Shown: piece by piece, positions 9,467-16,804 of the stretch
How the letters are laid out: each line of letters starts with the position of its first letter
Numbering within the stretch: position 1 is the first letter of the stretch
Source: a virus
Length of the DNA stretch: 64,000 bases
Direction: 5' to 3' (one strand)
IMG/VR virus record: IMGVR_UViG_3300031576_000012
Span: 1 to 64,000 of that record
Translations under genes and position numbers: made by a program
The notes under the pieces: model-generated
What the model saw: the letters and a program-made list of their open reading frames with translations, nothing else
Databases searched by the model: none
What the model was told of the DNA's origin: nothing

Positions 9467-10153
9467 TTACCCCTGCTGTTTCTTAATGGCTTCTTGGATA
9501 ACACTCTTTTTAAACATTACATTCGTTGCCTTTGGAAATACTGGGGTAGTTCCACCATGAGCATCTACTACAACATTTGTAGGTACAACTTTTACTTCTG
9601 CAACTGTAGGTTTAGAAAATCCCGTTGGGGCTGAACCCGTTACTGCTACCGTAACTGTTTCTGCTTTAGCTGCTACTGGAGCAGACTTAACAAAAGGATT
9701 ACCAGTAGTTGGCTTAGTAGCAAACCGCTTGCTAGAAGCTGTCGATACTGAAGTTTCACCTGTTTCAATCTCTGGATCATCTGAACTGTAAGAGAACGTT
9801 TGAAGAAGGAAGTACTTAAACCCTCCTGTCAAAGCCTTATACACACCCTTATCTGTTGAGTCAAACCCTTGAACTGGGATACTGACCGTGAGAGTCTCAG
9901 GGGATTCAAGATCTAAGATCTTATAGTCAACTACGAATGTAGTAATCAATCCTGATTCTTTTTGCACGATGGTTAAGCTATTCTCTCTTGTTACAGGAAG
10001 AACCTTAATTTTATGTTTAATTTCCAAGGCTCGGAACTCTTTCATAGCATCCTCACCTTTGACATAGCTATAGTTGAACTTAGCATTAGTTCCTGTCTTA
10101 GACAGAGAGCCAAGCTCAGTGGTAATTGCTGATAGTTTTTCAAGTAGTGTCAT
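9467..10153 (-). CDS. ERF-family single-strand annealing protein
   Basis: Recombinase of the ERF superfamily, which anneals complementary single strands in phage recombination. The first 135 residues show the family pattern: KLSAITTELG, KFNYSYVKGEDAM, then GVYKALTGGFKYFLLQTF and SSDDPEIE. The last 90 residues are low-complexity, rich in Ala, Val, Thr and Pro, ending in a basic helix, as in many phage ERFs. It abuts the PD-(D/E)XK nuclease gene, the standard annealase-exonuclease pairing. Confidence 0.88.
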   Translation of the reverse strand: MTLLEKLSAITTELGSLSKTGTNAKFNYSYVKGEDAMKEFRALEIKHKIKVLPVTRENSLTIVQKESGLITTFVVDYKILDLESPETLTVSIPVQGFDSTDKGVYKALTGGFKYFLLQTFSYSSDDPEIETGETSVSTASSKRFATKPTTGNPFVKSAPVAAKAETVTVAVTGSAPTGFSKPTVAEVKVVPTNVVVDAHGGTTPVFPKATNVMFKKSVIQEAIKKQQG

Positions 10154-11250
10154 TATTTATTCTCCTCATTTTTAAATATATATTTACTCTTATCCCCGAA
10201 ATGGCACAAGTGATAGTAATCACAAAGTCCATAATTTTTACATGCGTTTAAATTTTTAATTCTTAGTCCTTGATTCATAACACTTGCTAAAGTGGAAAAC
10301 CCGTTCATAAAATCATTTTGCCTATCTTTAGAGATTCTGTCAACAAGTATTTGAACCTTGGCTTCTGGTATCTCATCCCACTCACCTTTACATCTTACCC
10401 CATTTACATCATTATTACAAGTCCTATGTGTACTATCCTTTAGGTACCCACACTTAGAACATAGAGCTTTTCCATCCATTTGTTTCAATAGAACTATATA
10501 ACCGGCTAAATCTGTTCCTACTTCGTCCCCTACTGCTGCTGTATATAGTGTCAGTTGCTCTGCTAAAAAGATAGAGTCTGCATCATAATAAGAGGCAGAA
10601 GTCTTTAAATCAATGATAATAGGCTTATCATATCCTTCAAGTTCTGCTATAAGATCAATATACCCAACAACATCTACTCCTTCTGCTGTTTTTCCTTCAA
10701 TCTTATGTTGAATAGCAATTACCTTTTTAATTTTGGGGAGCACATCTCTTACAAATGCTTCAAGCATTAGAAGTCCCTTATTCTTAAGGGAAATCCAACA
10801 AAGCTTATTAAACATTAAGAATTCATTCTCCTTGAGTGGTTTGTGTTCTTTTTGTTTTTCAGCTTTAATGGCATCTTCTGCTTTAACTTCTAGCTCTCTT
10901 TCCCAACTAGACACAAAGAGTTTATCTTCTGAGGATCTAATAACTACTGAATCATAATCCTTTTGTCGGTACCTCATATTAAGATCATTAACAGCTAGAT
11001 TCCAACCTTTTTCAGCATGATTAAGAAATACATCCTTGTATCCTTTTAATCCTTCTTCCCTAGTTCCATTTTGTACATTGGTTAACAGAAACGCAATGGA
11101 AGTATCAATGGCGATACCAAAACCTAAACTAGAACCCATTTCAATAGGCTTTACACGTTCAATATATCTTAAGTAGTGTTTTTCTTGGCACTCCTTCCAG
11201 GCTTGTGCAGCCGAGTGCGAGACATAAGTTGGCAATTTAATATTACTCAT
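10153..11250 (-). CDS. RecB/Cas4-like PD-(D/E)XK nuclease
   Basis: 365 residues. The nuclease core reads GYIDLIAEL followed by PIIIDLKTS, giving the D...(D/E)xK triad, and QLTLYTAAV after it is typical of the PDDEXK_1 family. A single cysteine (AWKECQ) near the N-terminus plus three near the C-terminus (CKNYGLCDYYHLC) match the layout of a 4Fe-4S cluster in Cas4/AddB nucleases. A zinc-ribbon-like insert (CSKCGYLKDSTHRTC) is also present. It probably resects DNA ends for the neighbouring ERF protein. Confidence 0.87.
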   Translation of the reverse strand: MSNIKLPTYVSHSAAQAWKECQEKHYLRYIERVKPIEMGSSLGFGIAIDTSIAFLLTNVQNGTREEGLKGYKDVFLNHAEKGWNLAVNDLNMRYRQKDYDSVVIRSSEDKLFVSSWERELEVKAEDAIKAEKQKEHKPLKENEFLMFNKLCWISLKNKGLLMLEAFVRDVLPKIKKVIAIQHKIEGKTAEGVDVVGYIDLIAELEGYDKPIIIDLKTSASYYDADSIFLAEQLTLYTAAVGDEVGTDLAGYIVLLKQMDGKALCSKCGYLKDSTHRTCNNDVNGVRCKGEWDEIPEAKVQILVDRISKDRQNDFMNGFSTLASVMNQGLRIKNLNACKNYGLCDYYHLCHFGDKSKYIFKNEENK

Positions 11251-11704
11251 TTAAGTACCTAATAGCCTTTGTTAAGATTTTAATATTATCAAAAAACTTA
11301 CCCAATCCCACATTACAGTTATCACAAAGAAGTCCTCTAATTATACCAGTTTTATGATTATGGTCAACTGCAAAACGTTTATGTTCATACGGCATTCTTA
11401 AACAGATAGCACATTTTCCTTTTTGTTTATTAAGCATACCATCATATGAACCATAAGGCAAATCAAAAGTATATTTTAAGTGTCTATCTTTATATCTATT
11501 CTTATTTTTAGCTATATATCCTTTAAACCATTCTTTTTTCTTAGCCTTGTTTTTAGGATCTGCCCAATATTTTTTCATGTATTGACTGTGACATTCTTTA
11601 CATATAGATCTAATTTTAGAATTATCTTTTCTAAGATAGAAAGAAGAAGCTTTCTTAGACAAGTTGCAAGATTTACATTGTCTATATGTAGGTAGTTTAG
11701 TCAT
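11243..11704 (-). CDS. Endonuclease VII-type HNH nuclease (copy 1)
   Basis: 153 residues. Two N-terminal CxxC pairs (C10/C13 and C35/C38), then C98/C101, DHNH at 114-117 and CDNCN at 127-131, followed by the conserved glycine-phenylalanine stretch. This is the recombination endonuclease VII layout. Family members include both Holliday-junction resolvases and free-standing homing nucleases. It overlaps both flanking genes by 8 bases and has a paralogue at 12875-13333, which favours mobility over an essential resolvase role. Confidence 0.87.
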   Translation of the reverse strand: MTKLPTYRQCKSCNLSKKASSFYLRKDNSKIRSICKECHSQYMKKYWADPKNKAKKKEWFKGYIAKNKNRYKDRHLKYTFDLPYGSYDGMLNKQKGKCAICLRMPYEHKRFAVDHNHKTGIIRGLLCDNCNVGLGKFFDNIKILTKAIRYLNE

Positions 11705-11915
11705 TAATCACATCCTGTATATCTTTAAGGTCTTTCAATATCTTTCTACAAAGTAGAACACGTTCTTTTAGTTCAGGTAAGGAAGACATTCCTTCCATTA
11801 CTCTATGAAGAGGGTTTTCTTCCTTCTTCAATGTGATCAATTCTATCTTAGTTTTGGCCAGCAAGTCAAGATAAACTTTTACTTTACTTAACAGGATGTT
11901 ATTTACGTTGCTCAT
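11697..11915 (-). CDS. Small helical protein, unknown
   Basis: 72 residues, helix-forming throughout (YLDLLAKTKIELITLKKEE), likely coiled coil. Not recognised. It overlaps both the upstream gene (17 bases) and the HNH gene downstream. Confidence 0.65.
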   Translation of the reverse strand: MSNVNNILLSKVKVYLDLLAKTKIELITLKKEENPLHRVMEGMSSLPELKERVLLCRKILKDLKDIQDVIND

Positions 11916-12369
11916 TTTTAGTAGCTTTTCCTTTTACATTAACATATTCCGAAGGGTTAGTCCAGTATCTTCCACCACTAGCTTCAACTAACTCATAGAA
12001 TGTACCTTGTGGCTTTGGTTTTAAATGACCTTTGGCTGAGTGTTCACGATATGGTATTTTATCTCTAATTGCAGCAAACTTCTTATCATTTACTGGGACA
12101 GCTGTAACAGCAACAACTTTTGCCAGTGTATTTCTTGGCAAATCAGAAATGTAAATCTTACGAGACAACACTACTCGTCCCTTAACTGGATATGTTTTAT
12201 CAAACCATACTTCTTTTTTACCAGGATTTAGTATAACTTCTCGTTGCTTATCTACTGGTAAATAGAATACCTCGTGGTTTTGGAACCATTTCTCCCAAAA
12301 CTTATCTTCTTTAACTGTTTTCTTTTTAAAAGAAACAGGTTTAATTTCTTCTGCTTTAACTTCTGACAT
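11899..12369 (-). CDS. Hypothetical protein
   Basis: 156 residues, basic, with a charged N-terminus and a beta-rich middle (GRVVLSRKIYISDLP). No motif recognised. It overlaps the next gene by 17 bases and the preceding one by 14 bases, so it belongs to the same transcription unit. Confidence 0.75.
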   Translation of the reverse strand: MSEVKAEEIKPVSFKKKTVKEDKFWEKWFQNHEVFYLPVDKQREVILNPGKKEVWFDKTYPVKGRVVLSRKIYISDLPRNTLAKVVAVTAVPVNDKKFAAIRDKIPYREHSAKGHLKPKPQGTFYELVEASGGRYWTNPSEYVNVKGKATKNEQRK

Positions 12370-12676
12370 TATCTCTTTCCTTTAATTCCTTTACCCATTT
12401 ATTATGCATACCCATATATTTCTCAACCATTTGTTGAAACTTTGGTGCATCTTCGGGCTTCATAACAAAACAATCGAAGTGACCATACTTACATTTATAC
12501 CCAAAAAGATACTTAAGAGCTACCCATGCTCTCTGAAACACATTTAGATGTTGACAAAGAAATGAGCCTGCCCATAACTCTGGTGGCCAATCTTTATCAA
12601 ACTCATCGTCAATAGCAAAGGTTAGCCTATGCTCATCTGAGTGACAATGACATTCAAAATATTCAGTCTTTAACAT
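12356..12676 (-). CDS. Conserved phage protein of unknown function
   Basis: 106 residues with a Cys/His-rich start (YFECHCHSDEHRL), a central WVALKYLFGYKCKYGHFDCF and a helical tail. I recall this pattern from uncharacterised proteins of other tailed phages. The Cys and His residues could bind a metal; no function can be assigned. Confidence 0.75.
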   Translation of the reverse strand: MLKTEYFECHCHSDEHRLTFAIDDEFDKDWPPELWAGSFLCQHLNVFQRAWVALKYLFGYKCKYGHFDCFVMKPEDAPKFQQMVEKYMGMHNKWVKELKERDNVRS

Positions 12677-12683
12677 ATTTTCC

Positions 12684-12851
12684 TTAACTTATGTTTAATT
12701 GTACATGCCCAGTGGTTAATTTAGTAGATTCATAGTTACTAACATCTAGGATATCATAATGATTTATATCATCTTCCGTATATTCAGCCACTAATACTAC
12801 TAAATTTTGATCTACCTTTTCCAGTAGCTTTATAAGTTCTTTTACCGTCAT
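12684..12851 (-). CDS. Small conserved-type protein, unknown
   Basis: 55 residues from MTVKELIKLLEKVDQN, a layout seen in many small phage proteins with an N-terminal helix, a beta strand (LVVLVAEYTEDD) and a short tail. The start follows AGGAG by 7 bases. The frame extends 13 codons upstream, but those codons overlap the promoter and the HNH gene's end. Confidence 0.7.
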   Translation of the reverse strand: MTVKELIKLLEKVDQNLVVLVAEYTEDDINHYDILDVSNYESTKLTTGHVQLNIS

Positions 12852-12861
12852 AATTTCTCCT

Positions 12862-12890
12862 ATTATACCACATTTTAGCCCTCCCTGCAA
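12862..12890 (-). promoter_or_regulatory. Extended -10 promoter abutting a ribosome site
   Basis: TTGCAG, 17 bases, then TGGTATAAT. The -10 hexamer ends one base before AGGAG, so a transcript begun here would start only about four bases before the ATG at 12851. Confidence 0.6.
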
Positions 12891-13333
12891 GGTTTTTTAA
12901 GATATCTAGCAGCTTTTCTAAGTAATTTAGGGTTATCTTGGAAGAATCCAATCCCTCTGTTACAATTACTACACAAAAGACCTCTAATTCTATTAGAGAT
13001 ATGATCGTGATCTACAGCTAATGCTATCTTCATATCTTTTTGTTTTAGTGGACAAATCTTGCATTTACCTCTTTGTTTAAACAAAAGATATTTATATTGT
13101 TGAATAGTAATCCCATATCTAGTTTTTAATACACCAGATTGGATAGAAGTGCCAAATTCTTGTCTATATTTCTTCTTATATTCTAACAACTTAAGTCTAT
13201 TGTTTATTCTATATTTTTTACTTCGATCTGCTTCACATAATATACATTCGGATCTTAGTTTGTCAGAAGAAAACTTACTATTATAGAAACTAGTTAAATA
13301 TTTAATTTCTTTACATTTAGTACATTTTTTCAT
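12875..13333 (-). CDS. Endonuclease VII-type HNH nuclease (copy 2)
   Basis: 152 residues, paralogous in layout to the protein at 11243-11704: C4/C7, C30/C33, C91/C94, DHDH at 108-111 and C121/C124. Zinc-binding HNH nuclease of the endonuclease VII family. Its ribosome site (AAGG) lies within the 3' strand of a predicted closing helix of a 120-base structured element just upstream, which could limit its translation. Insertion at a gene junction suggests a mobile gene. Confidence 0.87.
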   Translation of the reverse strand: MKKCTKCKEIKYLTSFYNSKFSSDKLRSECILCEADRSKKYRINNRLKLLEYKKKYRQEFGTSIQSGVLKTRYGITIQQYKYLLFKQRGKCKICPLKQKDMKIALAVDHDHISNRIRGLLCSNCNRGIGFFQDNPKLLRKAARYLKKPCREG

Positions 13334-13339
13334 AAAAGC

Positions 13340-13459
13340 CCTTGCCTATTGGATTTTCACCAATCGTGATTCTCTAGCCCTGGAAGTTACGGAAGAATCT
13401 GAAACGCCTCCAATCGGTATACCTGCATTATCATCTCCGCGTGAACGAACGAGGCAAGG
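13340..13459 (-). ncRNA. Structured RNA element ahead of HNH gene
   Basis: A 120-base segment closed by CCTTGCC (5') and GGCAAGG (3') on the minus strand. Just inside the 3' arm is a hairpin with a 5-bp stem ATTGG/CCAAT and the 7-base loop TGAAAAT, like a tRNA T-arm; GATTCT/AGAATC pairs in the middle. It begins 7 bases after a tRNA. I cannot fold a D-arm or anticodon arm, so I do not call it a tRNA. The closing helix includes the ribosome site of the HNH gene, so a cis-regulatory role is possible. Confidence 0.45.
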
Positions 13460-13466
13460 ATAAACT

Positions 13467-13540
13467 TGGTAGCGGGGCTGGGAATTGCACCCAGGACTTA
13501 AGCTTATGAGGCTTACGTTTTACTACTTCACTACCCCGCA
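13467..13540 (-). tRNA. tRNA-Met (CAU), atypical, perhaps initiator-like
   Basis: 74 bases with encoded CCA. The acceptor pairs GCGGGG with CCCCGC, with an unpaired U1-U72. The anticodon stem TAAGC/GCTTA holds loop CTCATAA with anticodon CAU. The T-stem is CTGGG/CCCAG. The unpaired 1-72 and the loop identical to E. coli initiator tRNA suggest an initiator type, but the three G-C pairs of initiator anticodon stems are missing. The T-loop reads TGCAATT (G at 55) and the D-arm is poor with no GG, so it may be degenerate. A tRNA-Ile decoding AUA is another possibility. Confidence 0.75.
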
Positions 13541-13546
13541 ATAATC

Positions 13547-13576
13547 ATTCTACCGACATTTCTTACGTACTGTCAA
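13547..13576 (-). promoter_or_regulatory. Promoter for the tRNA-Met transcript
   Basis: TTGACA, 18 bases, TAGAAT. The -10 ends seven bases before the first base of the tRNA, so transcription would start almost at the tRNA 5' end. Confidence 0.6.
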
Positions 13577-13825
13577 TAATTTATGTTTTAAAATTAAAGA
13601 TAATCCTTCAACTGGTATAATCTCTTGTCTAAACTTAGGATACAGACTCTTCTTTGTAGAAATCCAATATATAAGCTCTTCAGGGCTACAATCCATTGCT
13701 CTTGCCCCTACATCCTCTGCTTTTTTAACAGCATGGATAGTTCCTTCTTGGAATCCCATCTCAGCTTCCCCTACTGCTCCTGGTTTAGCCAAATAACTAA
13801 ACAATACTTTGTCCCCTTTTTTCAT
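13550..13825 (-). CDS. Hypothetical protein
   Basis: 91 residues; begins MKKGDKVLFSYLAKPG, suggesting a small beta-barrel start, then a basic C-terminus. Not recognised. Its ATGA overlaps the stop of the cupin gene. Its 3' end contains the -35 region of the tRNA-Met promoter. Confidence 0.7.
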   Translation of the reverse strand: MKKGDKVLFSYLAKPGAVGEAEMGFQEGTIHAVKKAEDVGARAMDCSPEELIYWISTKKSLYPKFRQEIIPVEGLSLILKHKLLTVRKKCR

Positions 13826-14373
13826 CCCATTCCTACATTCTCTTTATTTGGACCTTCAGGAATATTTAAAAACTTTCTCCAATGTGTCCAAGCCCATTCA
13901 GCTGAGTGAGGCGCAGGAGACCAAAATCCCCATTCCCTTTTCTTCTTTCCTAAGACAACAAATGTCAAAGGCCCTTGATCTGCTGTATCTAATGTAAGAT
14001 GCTTATCGAGTATAACTCTGTGAATATGTTCAGCTTTTCTAAACAACAGATCCCCTGGTTTAGCTGATACTGTAGTGGTAATCCAGTAGTACCTTGTATT
14101 CTTAGCGTAGAAGTCTTTACGTAAGATGTTATCTTTGTATCCACCTTCTAAGATGTAAGTAAAGAAAGGCCAAGGATGATCATGGTATGTATCATCATCA
14201 GACCTAAGAAAGCGATGAAGGTATATACCAAACCAACGTGTTTTAGCAACAACATAACGAATCATATAAACGTCTATGTCGTTTTTCTCTCTGCCCGTAA
14301 TATGAAACACTTGGTTCTTCTTTATTGCTCTTTTCATTAACCAAGCTGCTAATAGTCTCATTAACTTCAGCAT
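13822..14373 (-). CDS. Cupin-like protein
   Basis: 183 residues with a cupin-type double pattern: HDHPWPFFTYILEGGY, then KPGDLLFRKAEHIHRV and a final VVLGKKKREWGF. The histidines in HDHP and EHIH would bind one metal ion in a beta-barrel. Proteins like this are widespread in phages without a known substrate; sugar or oxygenase-like chemistry cannot be told apart here. A GGAAG site precedes the ATG. Confidence 0.75.
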   Translation of the reverse strand: MLKLMRLLAAWLMKRAIKKNQVFHITGREKNDIDVYMIRYVVAKTRWFGIYLHRFLRSDDDTYHDHPWPFFTYILEGGYKDNILRKDFYAKNTRYYWITTTVSAKPGDLLFRKAEHIHRVILDKHLTLDTADQGPLTFVVLGKKKREWGFWSPAPHSAEWAWTHWRKFLNIPEGPNKENVGMG

Positions 14374-14404
14374 TCTTCCATTCCTTATACTAAGATTAAA
14401 AAAG

Positions 14405-14500
14405 GGTCAACTCTGCATTATACCCGCGACTATCTCCCCACGCAAGGAGGGAGAAGGAGTGCAAAGCTCGTTACCAAATGTCGGCTCCATGACCCGCAAA
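14405..14500 (-). other. Intergenic segment with paired repeats
   Basis: Between the interrupted gene and the cupin gene, GGGTCA and TGACCC pair over about 90 bases, enclosing TCTCCC/GGGAGA (10-base loop). The 3' arm is followed by TTTTTT on the minus strand. A promoter with a perfect TATAAT is embedded. No tRNA fold was found. A 27-codon frame starting MEPTFGNEL is open but unconvincing. Confidence 0.35.
14417..14445 (-). promoter_or_regulatory. Promoter upstream of cupin gene
   Basis: TTGCGT, 17 bases, TATAAT on the minus strand, about 45 bases before the cupin start codon. The -35 is weak (3 of 6), the -10 perfect. Confidence 0.45.
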
Positions 14501-14503
14501 TCT

Positions 14504-14533
14504 ACTATACCTTTTCTTTAACTTCTGTGTCAA
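14504..14533 (-). promoter_or_regulatory. Promoter inside the interrupted gene's second half
   Basis: TTGACA, 18 bases, TATAGT on the minus strand, overlapping the last codons of the frame that continues after the TAG at 14607. It would transcribe toward the cupin gene. Confidence 0.5.
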
Positions 14534-14606
14534 CTTCTTTTTTATACTCTTCGGATAGCTCTTCCTGTTCCTCTTCAAATGGAACATGGTTAAGCAAAGA
14601 CTTCCT

Positions 14607-14732
14607 CTAATCATCTGTTAACTGTAGTTCATCTAAAAGTTCAGGTGGCACGTTCATAAGCTCCTCCAAAGTCATATCTGCAACCCATTGACCTCTATAT
14701 TTATGTCCTAAGATAGCATTATAATCAGCCAT
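14607..14732 (-). CDS. Small protein ending at an amber codon with open frame beyond
   Basis: 41 residues from MADYNAILGHKYRGQ; the ATG directly follows the nrdJ stop (TAAATG). The TAG at 14607-14609 is followed in the same frame by 33 more sense codons, down to a second TAG at 14505, coding a glutamate/lysine-rich acidic helix (EEEQEELSEEYKKEVD). This may be one 75-residue gene split by a nonsense codon, an amber-readthrough protein, or two genes: AGAGG just after the TAG precedes a TTG that could restart translation. Function unknown. Confidence 0.6.
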   Translation of the reverse strand: MADYNAILGHKYRGQWVADMTLEELMNVPPELLDELQLTDD

Positions 14733-16604
14733 TTAAATCTCGCATTTATCTCCAGAACATGCTAACGCTTGCGCTCCTGTTGTCGAGTCTTCAAGTTCAT
14801 ATTTGGAGAGTTGTTTATAATCAATCTCAGGGAAGGCTTTCCTTGCCTTTTCATATTCCTCTTCTGTGATCTCCTCGTAAGGAGCCAGCTGATAATGACC
14901 ACCATCATAAGGAAGAAAGGAAACGCCGATAATATCATCAAAATTTCTAAAAACATAAGCTCCTACCTCTGCCCATTCATGGTCGTTAACATATATTGTA
15001 CAAGACTGGTTGTGTTCACACCAGCTATTTTGAATCTTTTTATACCACTCTAACTGTTCAATGGCACTCATTTTATCCCTAGTAATACAATTCTTAGGTG
15101 CTTTTACAGGGAATGTTGCTACCCATGTATCAGGATTATCTTTATCCTGCCCTACTTCGGGTTCACAGGGCACCCCTTGGGTTCGTAGCATTTTGAAGAG
15201 GGGATCTGTTGAGGAAATCCGTACTCGTCTGTAGTAATAACGTGCGTATCTTGGATGACAGCCTGAAGCTGCGTCAACCAACTGGCTAACGGTACCACTA
15301 GGCTTCCCAGTAGTAATAGAAGTACTGAGATTAATCCCAAGACTTGAAGAGGCTTTTTTAGCTGTTTTAATTGCATAATCTTTTAATATCTCTAATTTCT
15401 CTTCAGTTAATAGTTTAGGATTATCAAGTTGCCCCGTTAAAGACACACCTAATAATCTTTCTTCTTCACAATTCTTTTTCCACTCAGCTCTAATATATTT
15501 AAAATTAGTGTAAGTAGATTGGATAGCTCCAATCCATACAGCTACTCTAACTTTATTAATTAGATCATCAAAAGAATCTGTGGATCTAATAACAACTTCA
15601 CTCAGATTACAAAATTCATATGGTCTAAGAAGAATCTCACCACAAGGATTGCTTCTTTCTTGTCCAGTAAACTTACGTCTTGGAGCATACTCAGCTAATT
15701 TAGAGATATTATAGATACCTCTTTCACCTGTACCTGAAGCCGCTAGGTTAAACCATTCTCTTAGAAAGGTAACACTACTAGGCTTAAATTTAAACACTGC
15801 TGAGTTATTACTCATGTATCTAATAGTAGGCATAGGATGATTCTTAGCTTTCATTAAAAGCTCGTCTTCTAGGTCACTAAAAGAAATAAGACTTGACCGT
15901 CTTACTCCTCCCACTACTACAATTTCTGCAATCTTACAACAAATGTCATGGCACTCTAGGCTTGTTAGTCTTCTTCCTTGAGCACCAAGGATAATCTTCT
16001 TCACAAACTTATGAAGACTAATAAGTGGATCTGGACCAGAGGCTCTTCCTCCCATTGTCTCTAACCTAGCTCCTCTTAGCCTTACTTTTGTGTAATCAAA
16101 TTCAATATCTAGTCCTTTGAACAGATTGTCCAGGCTTATTCGTAAAGATTCAGCCCAACCTTCTTTAGAATCTTGAACTACATGTACCCCAGCTCCATCG
16201 CTAGTTTGTAGTTTAACTTCAGGAAGCTGAGAGATATACTCATTCTCTACAGAAAATCCTACTCCTGTTCCGCACATAAGAATGTATAGAAGCTCTGAAA
16301 AAGAGAACAAATCTTTAATAGGTAGATACGAGCAATTATAGCTTGCAACGTTGTTATAAGACATTGCATAGCCAGCACTCCACATAGCTCTCATAGAGGG
16401 CATTACGCCCATTTCTAAGATTTGCTTTTCAATTTCATGTCTAATTTTTTTTGATAGCTTAGTTTGAAGAGGTAATACTGTATTTTTAATATACCTTGTA
16501 ACTGTTTCCTCCCAAGTTTCTCTCCTCTTTTTAGAGGGAATCCAACGAGAATAAGTTCGATAAAAAACAAACTCTGATAGTTCGTTTCGGAAAGGATCAG
16601 TCAC
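14733..16604 (-). CDS. nrdJ: Class II (adenosylcobalamin) ribonucleotide reductase
   Basis: 623 residues, related to the monomeric B12-dependent ribonucleoside triphosphate reductase. Landmarks: YNCSYLP (C91), MCGTGVGFSVE, NPCGEI with C321 and E323, CNLSEV with C332, and a C-terminal CSGDKC pair (C616, C621) that would re-reduce the active site. These give the redox pair, the thiyl cysteine and the shuttle cysteines. It makes dNTP precursors independently of oxygen but needs cobalamin from the host. GTG start, preceded by GGAG. Shorter than the 739-residue Lactobacillus enzyme. Confidence 0.92.
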   Translation of the reverse strand: MTDPFRNELSEFVFYRTYSRWIPSKKRRETWEETVTRYIKNTVLPLQTKLSKKIRHEIEKQILEMGVMPSMRAMWSAGYAMSYNNVASYNCSYLPIKDLFSFSELLYILMCGTGVGFSVENEYISQLPEVKLQTSDGAGVHVVQDSKEGWAESLRISLDNLFKGLDIEFDYTKVRLRGARLETMGGRASGPDPLISLHKFVKKIILGAQGRRLTSLECHDICCKIAEIVVVGGVRRSSLISFSDLEDELLMKAKNHPMPTIRYMSNNSAVFKFKPSSVTFLREWFNLAASGTGERGIYNISKLAEYAPRRKFTGQERSNPCGEILLRPYEFCNLSEVVIRSTDSFDDLINKVRVAVWIGAIQSTYTNFKYIRAEWKKNCEEERLLGVSLTGQLDNPKLLTEEKLEILKDYAIKTAKKASSSLGINLSTSITTGKPSGTVSQLVDAASGCHPRYARYYYRRVRISSTDPLFKMLRTQGVPCEPEVGQDKDNPDTWVATFPVKAPKNCITRDKMSAIEQLEWYKKIQNSWCEHNQSCTIYVNDHEWAEVGAYVFRNFDDIIGVSFLPYDGGHYQLAPYEEITEEEYEKARKAFPEIDYKQLSKYELEDSTTGAQALACSGDKCEI

Positions 16605-16621
16605 TTCAAACTCCGATCAAA

Positions 16622-16804
16622 TTAATACGTTTCGTCTTCTTCTACTACTTCATCTTCATCGCTTAATGACTTAAGAATATCTTGAGTTTCTTGACGTTTA
16701 ATCTCTTCACTCAATCTTTCTTCAAGATAATAGACTACTTCTTCTACATTTTCCATAGTCTCTATCTCGTCAATAAGTTCTTCTAGTAATCTAGTTGTAT
16801 TCAT
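16622..16804 (-). CDS. Small acidic protein
   Basis: 60 residues, very rich in Glu/Asp, two helices then an acidic tail (SDEDEVVEEDETY). Not recognised; could be a partner or inhibitor of a neighbouring protein. It overlaps the end of the upstream regulator by four bases. Confidence 0.7.
   Translation of the reverse strand: MNTTRLLEELIDEIETMENVEEVVYYLEERLSEEIKRQETQDILKSLSDEDEVVEEDETY

Noticed and set aside
13340-13459. Long-arm tRNA (Leu/Ser type)
   Set aside because: The T-arm and acceptor fit, but no D-arm or anticodon arm can be formed.
13340-13459. Cobalamin riboswitch, suggested by GGTGAAAATCC and a B12-dependent nrdJ
   Set aside because: It lies downstream of nrdJ and lacks the other conserved core segments.
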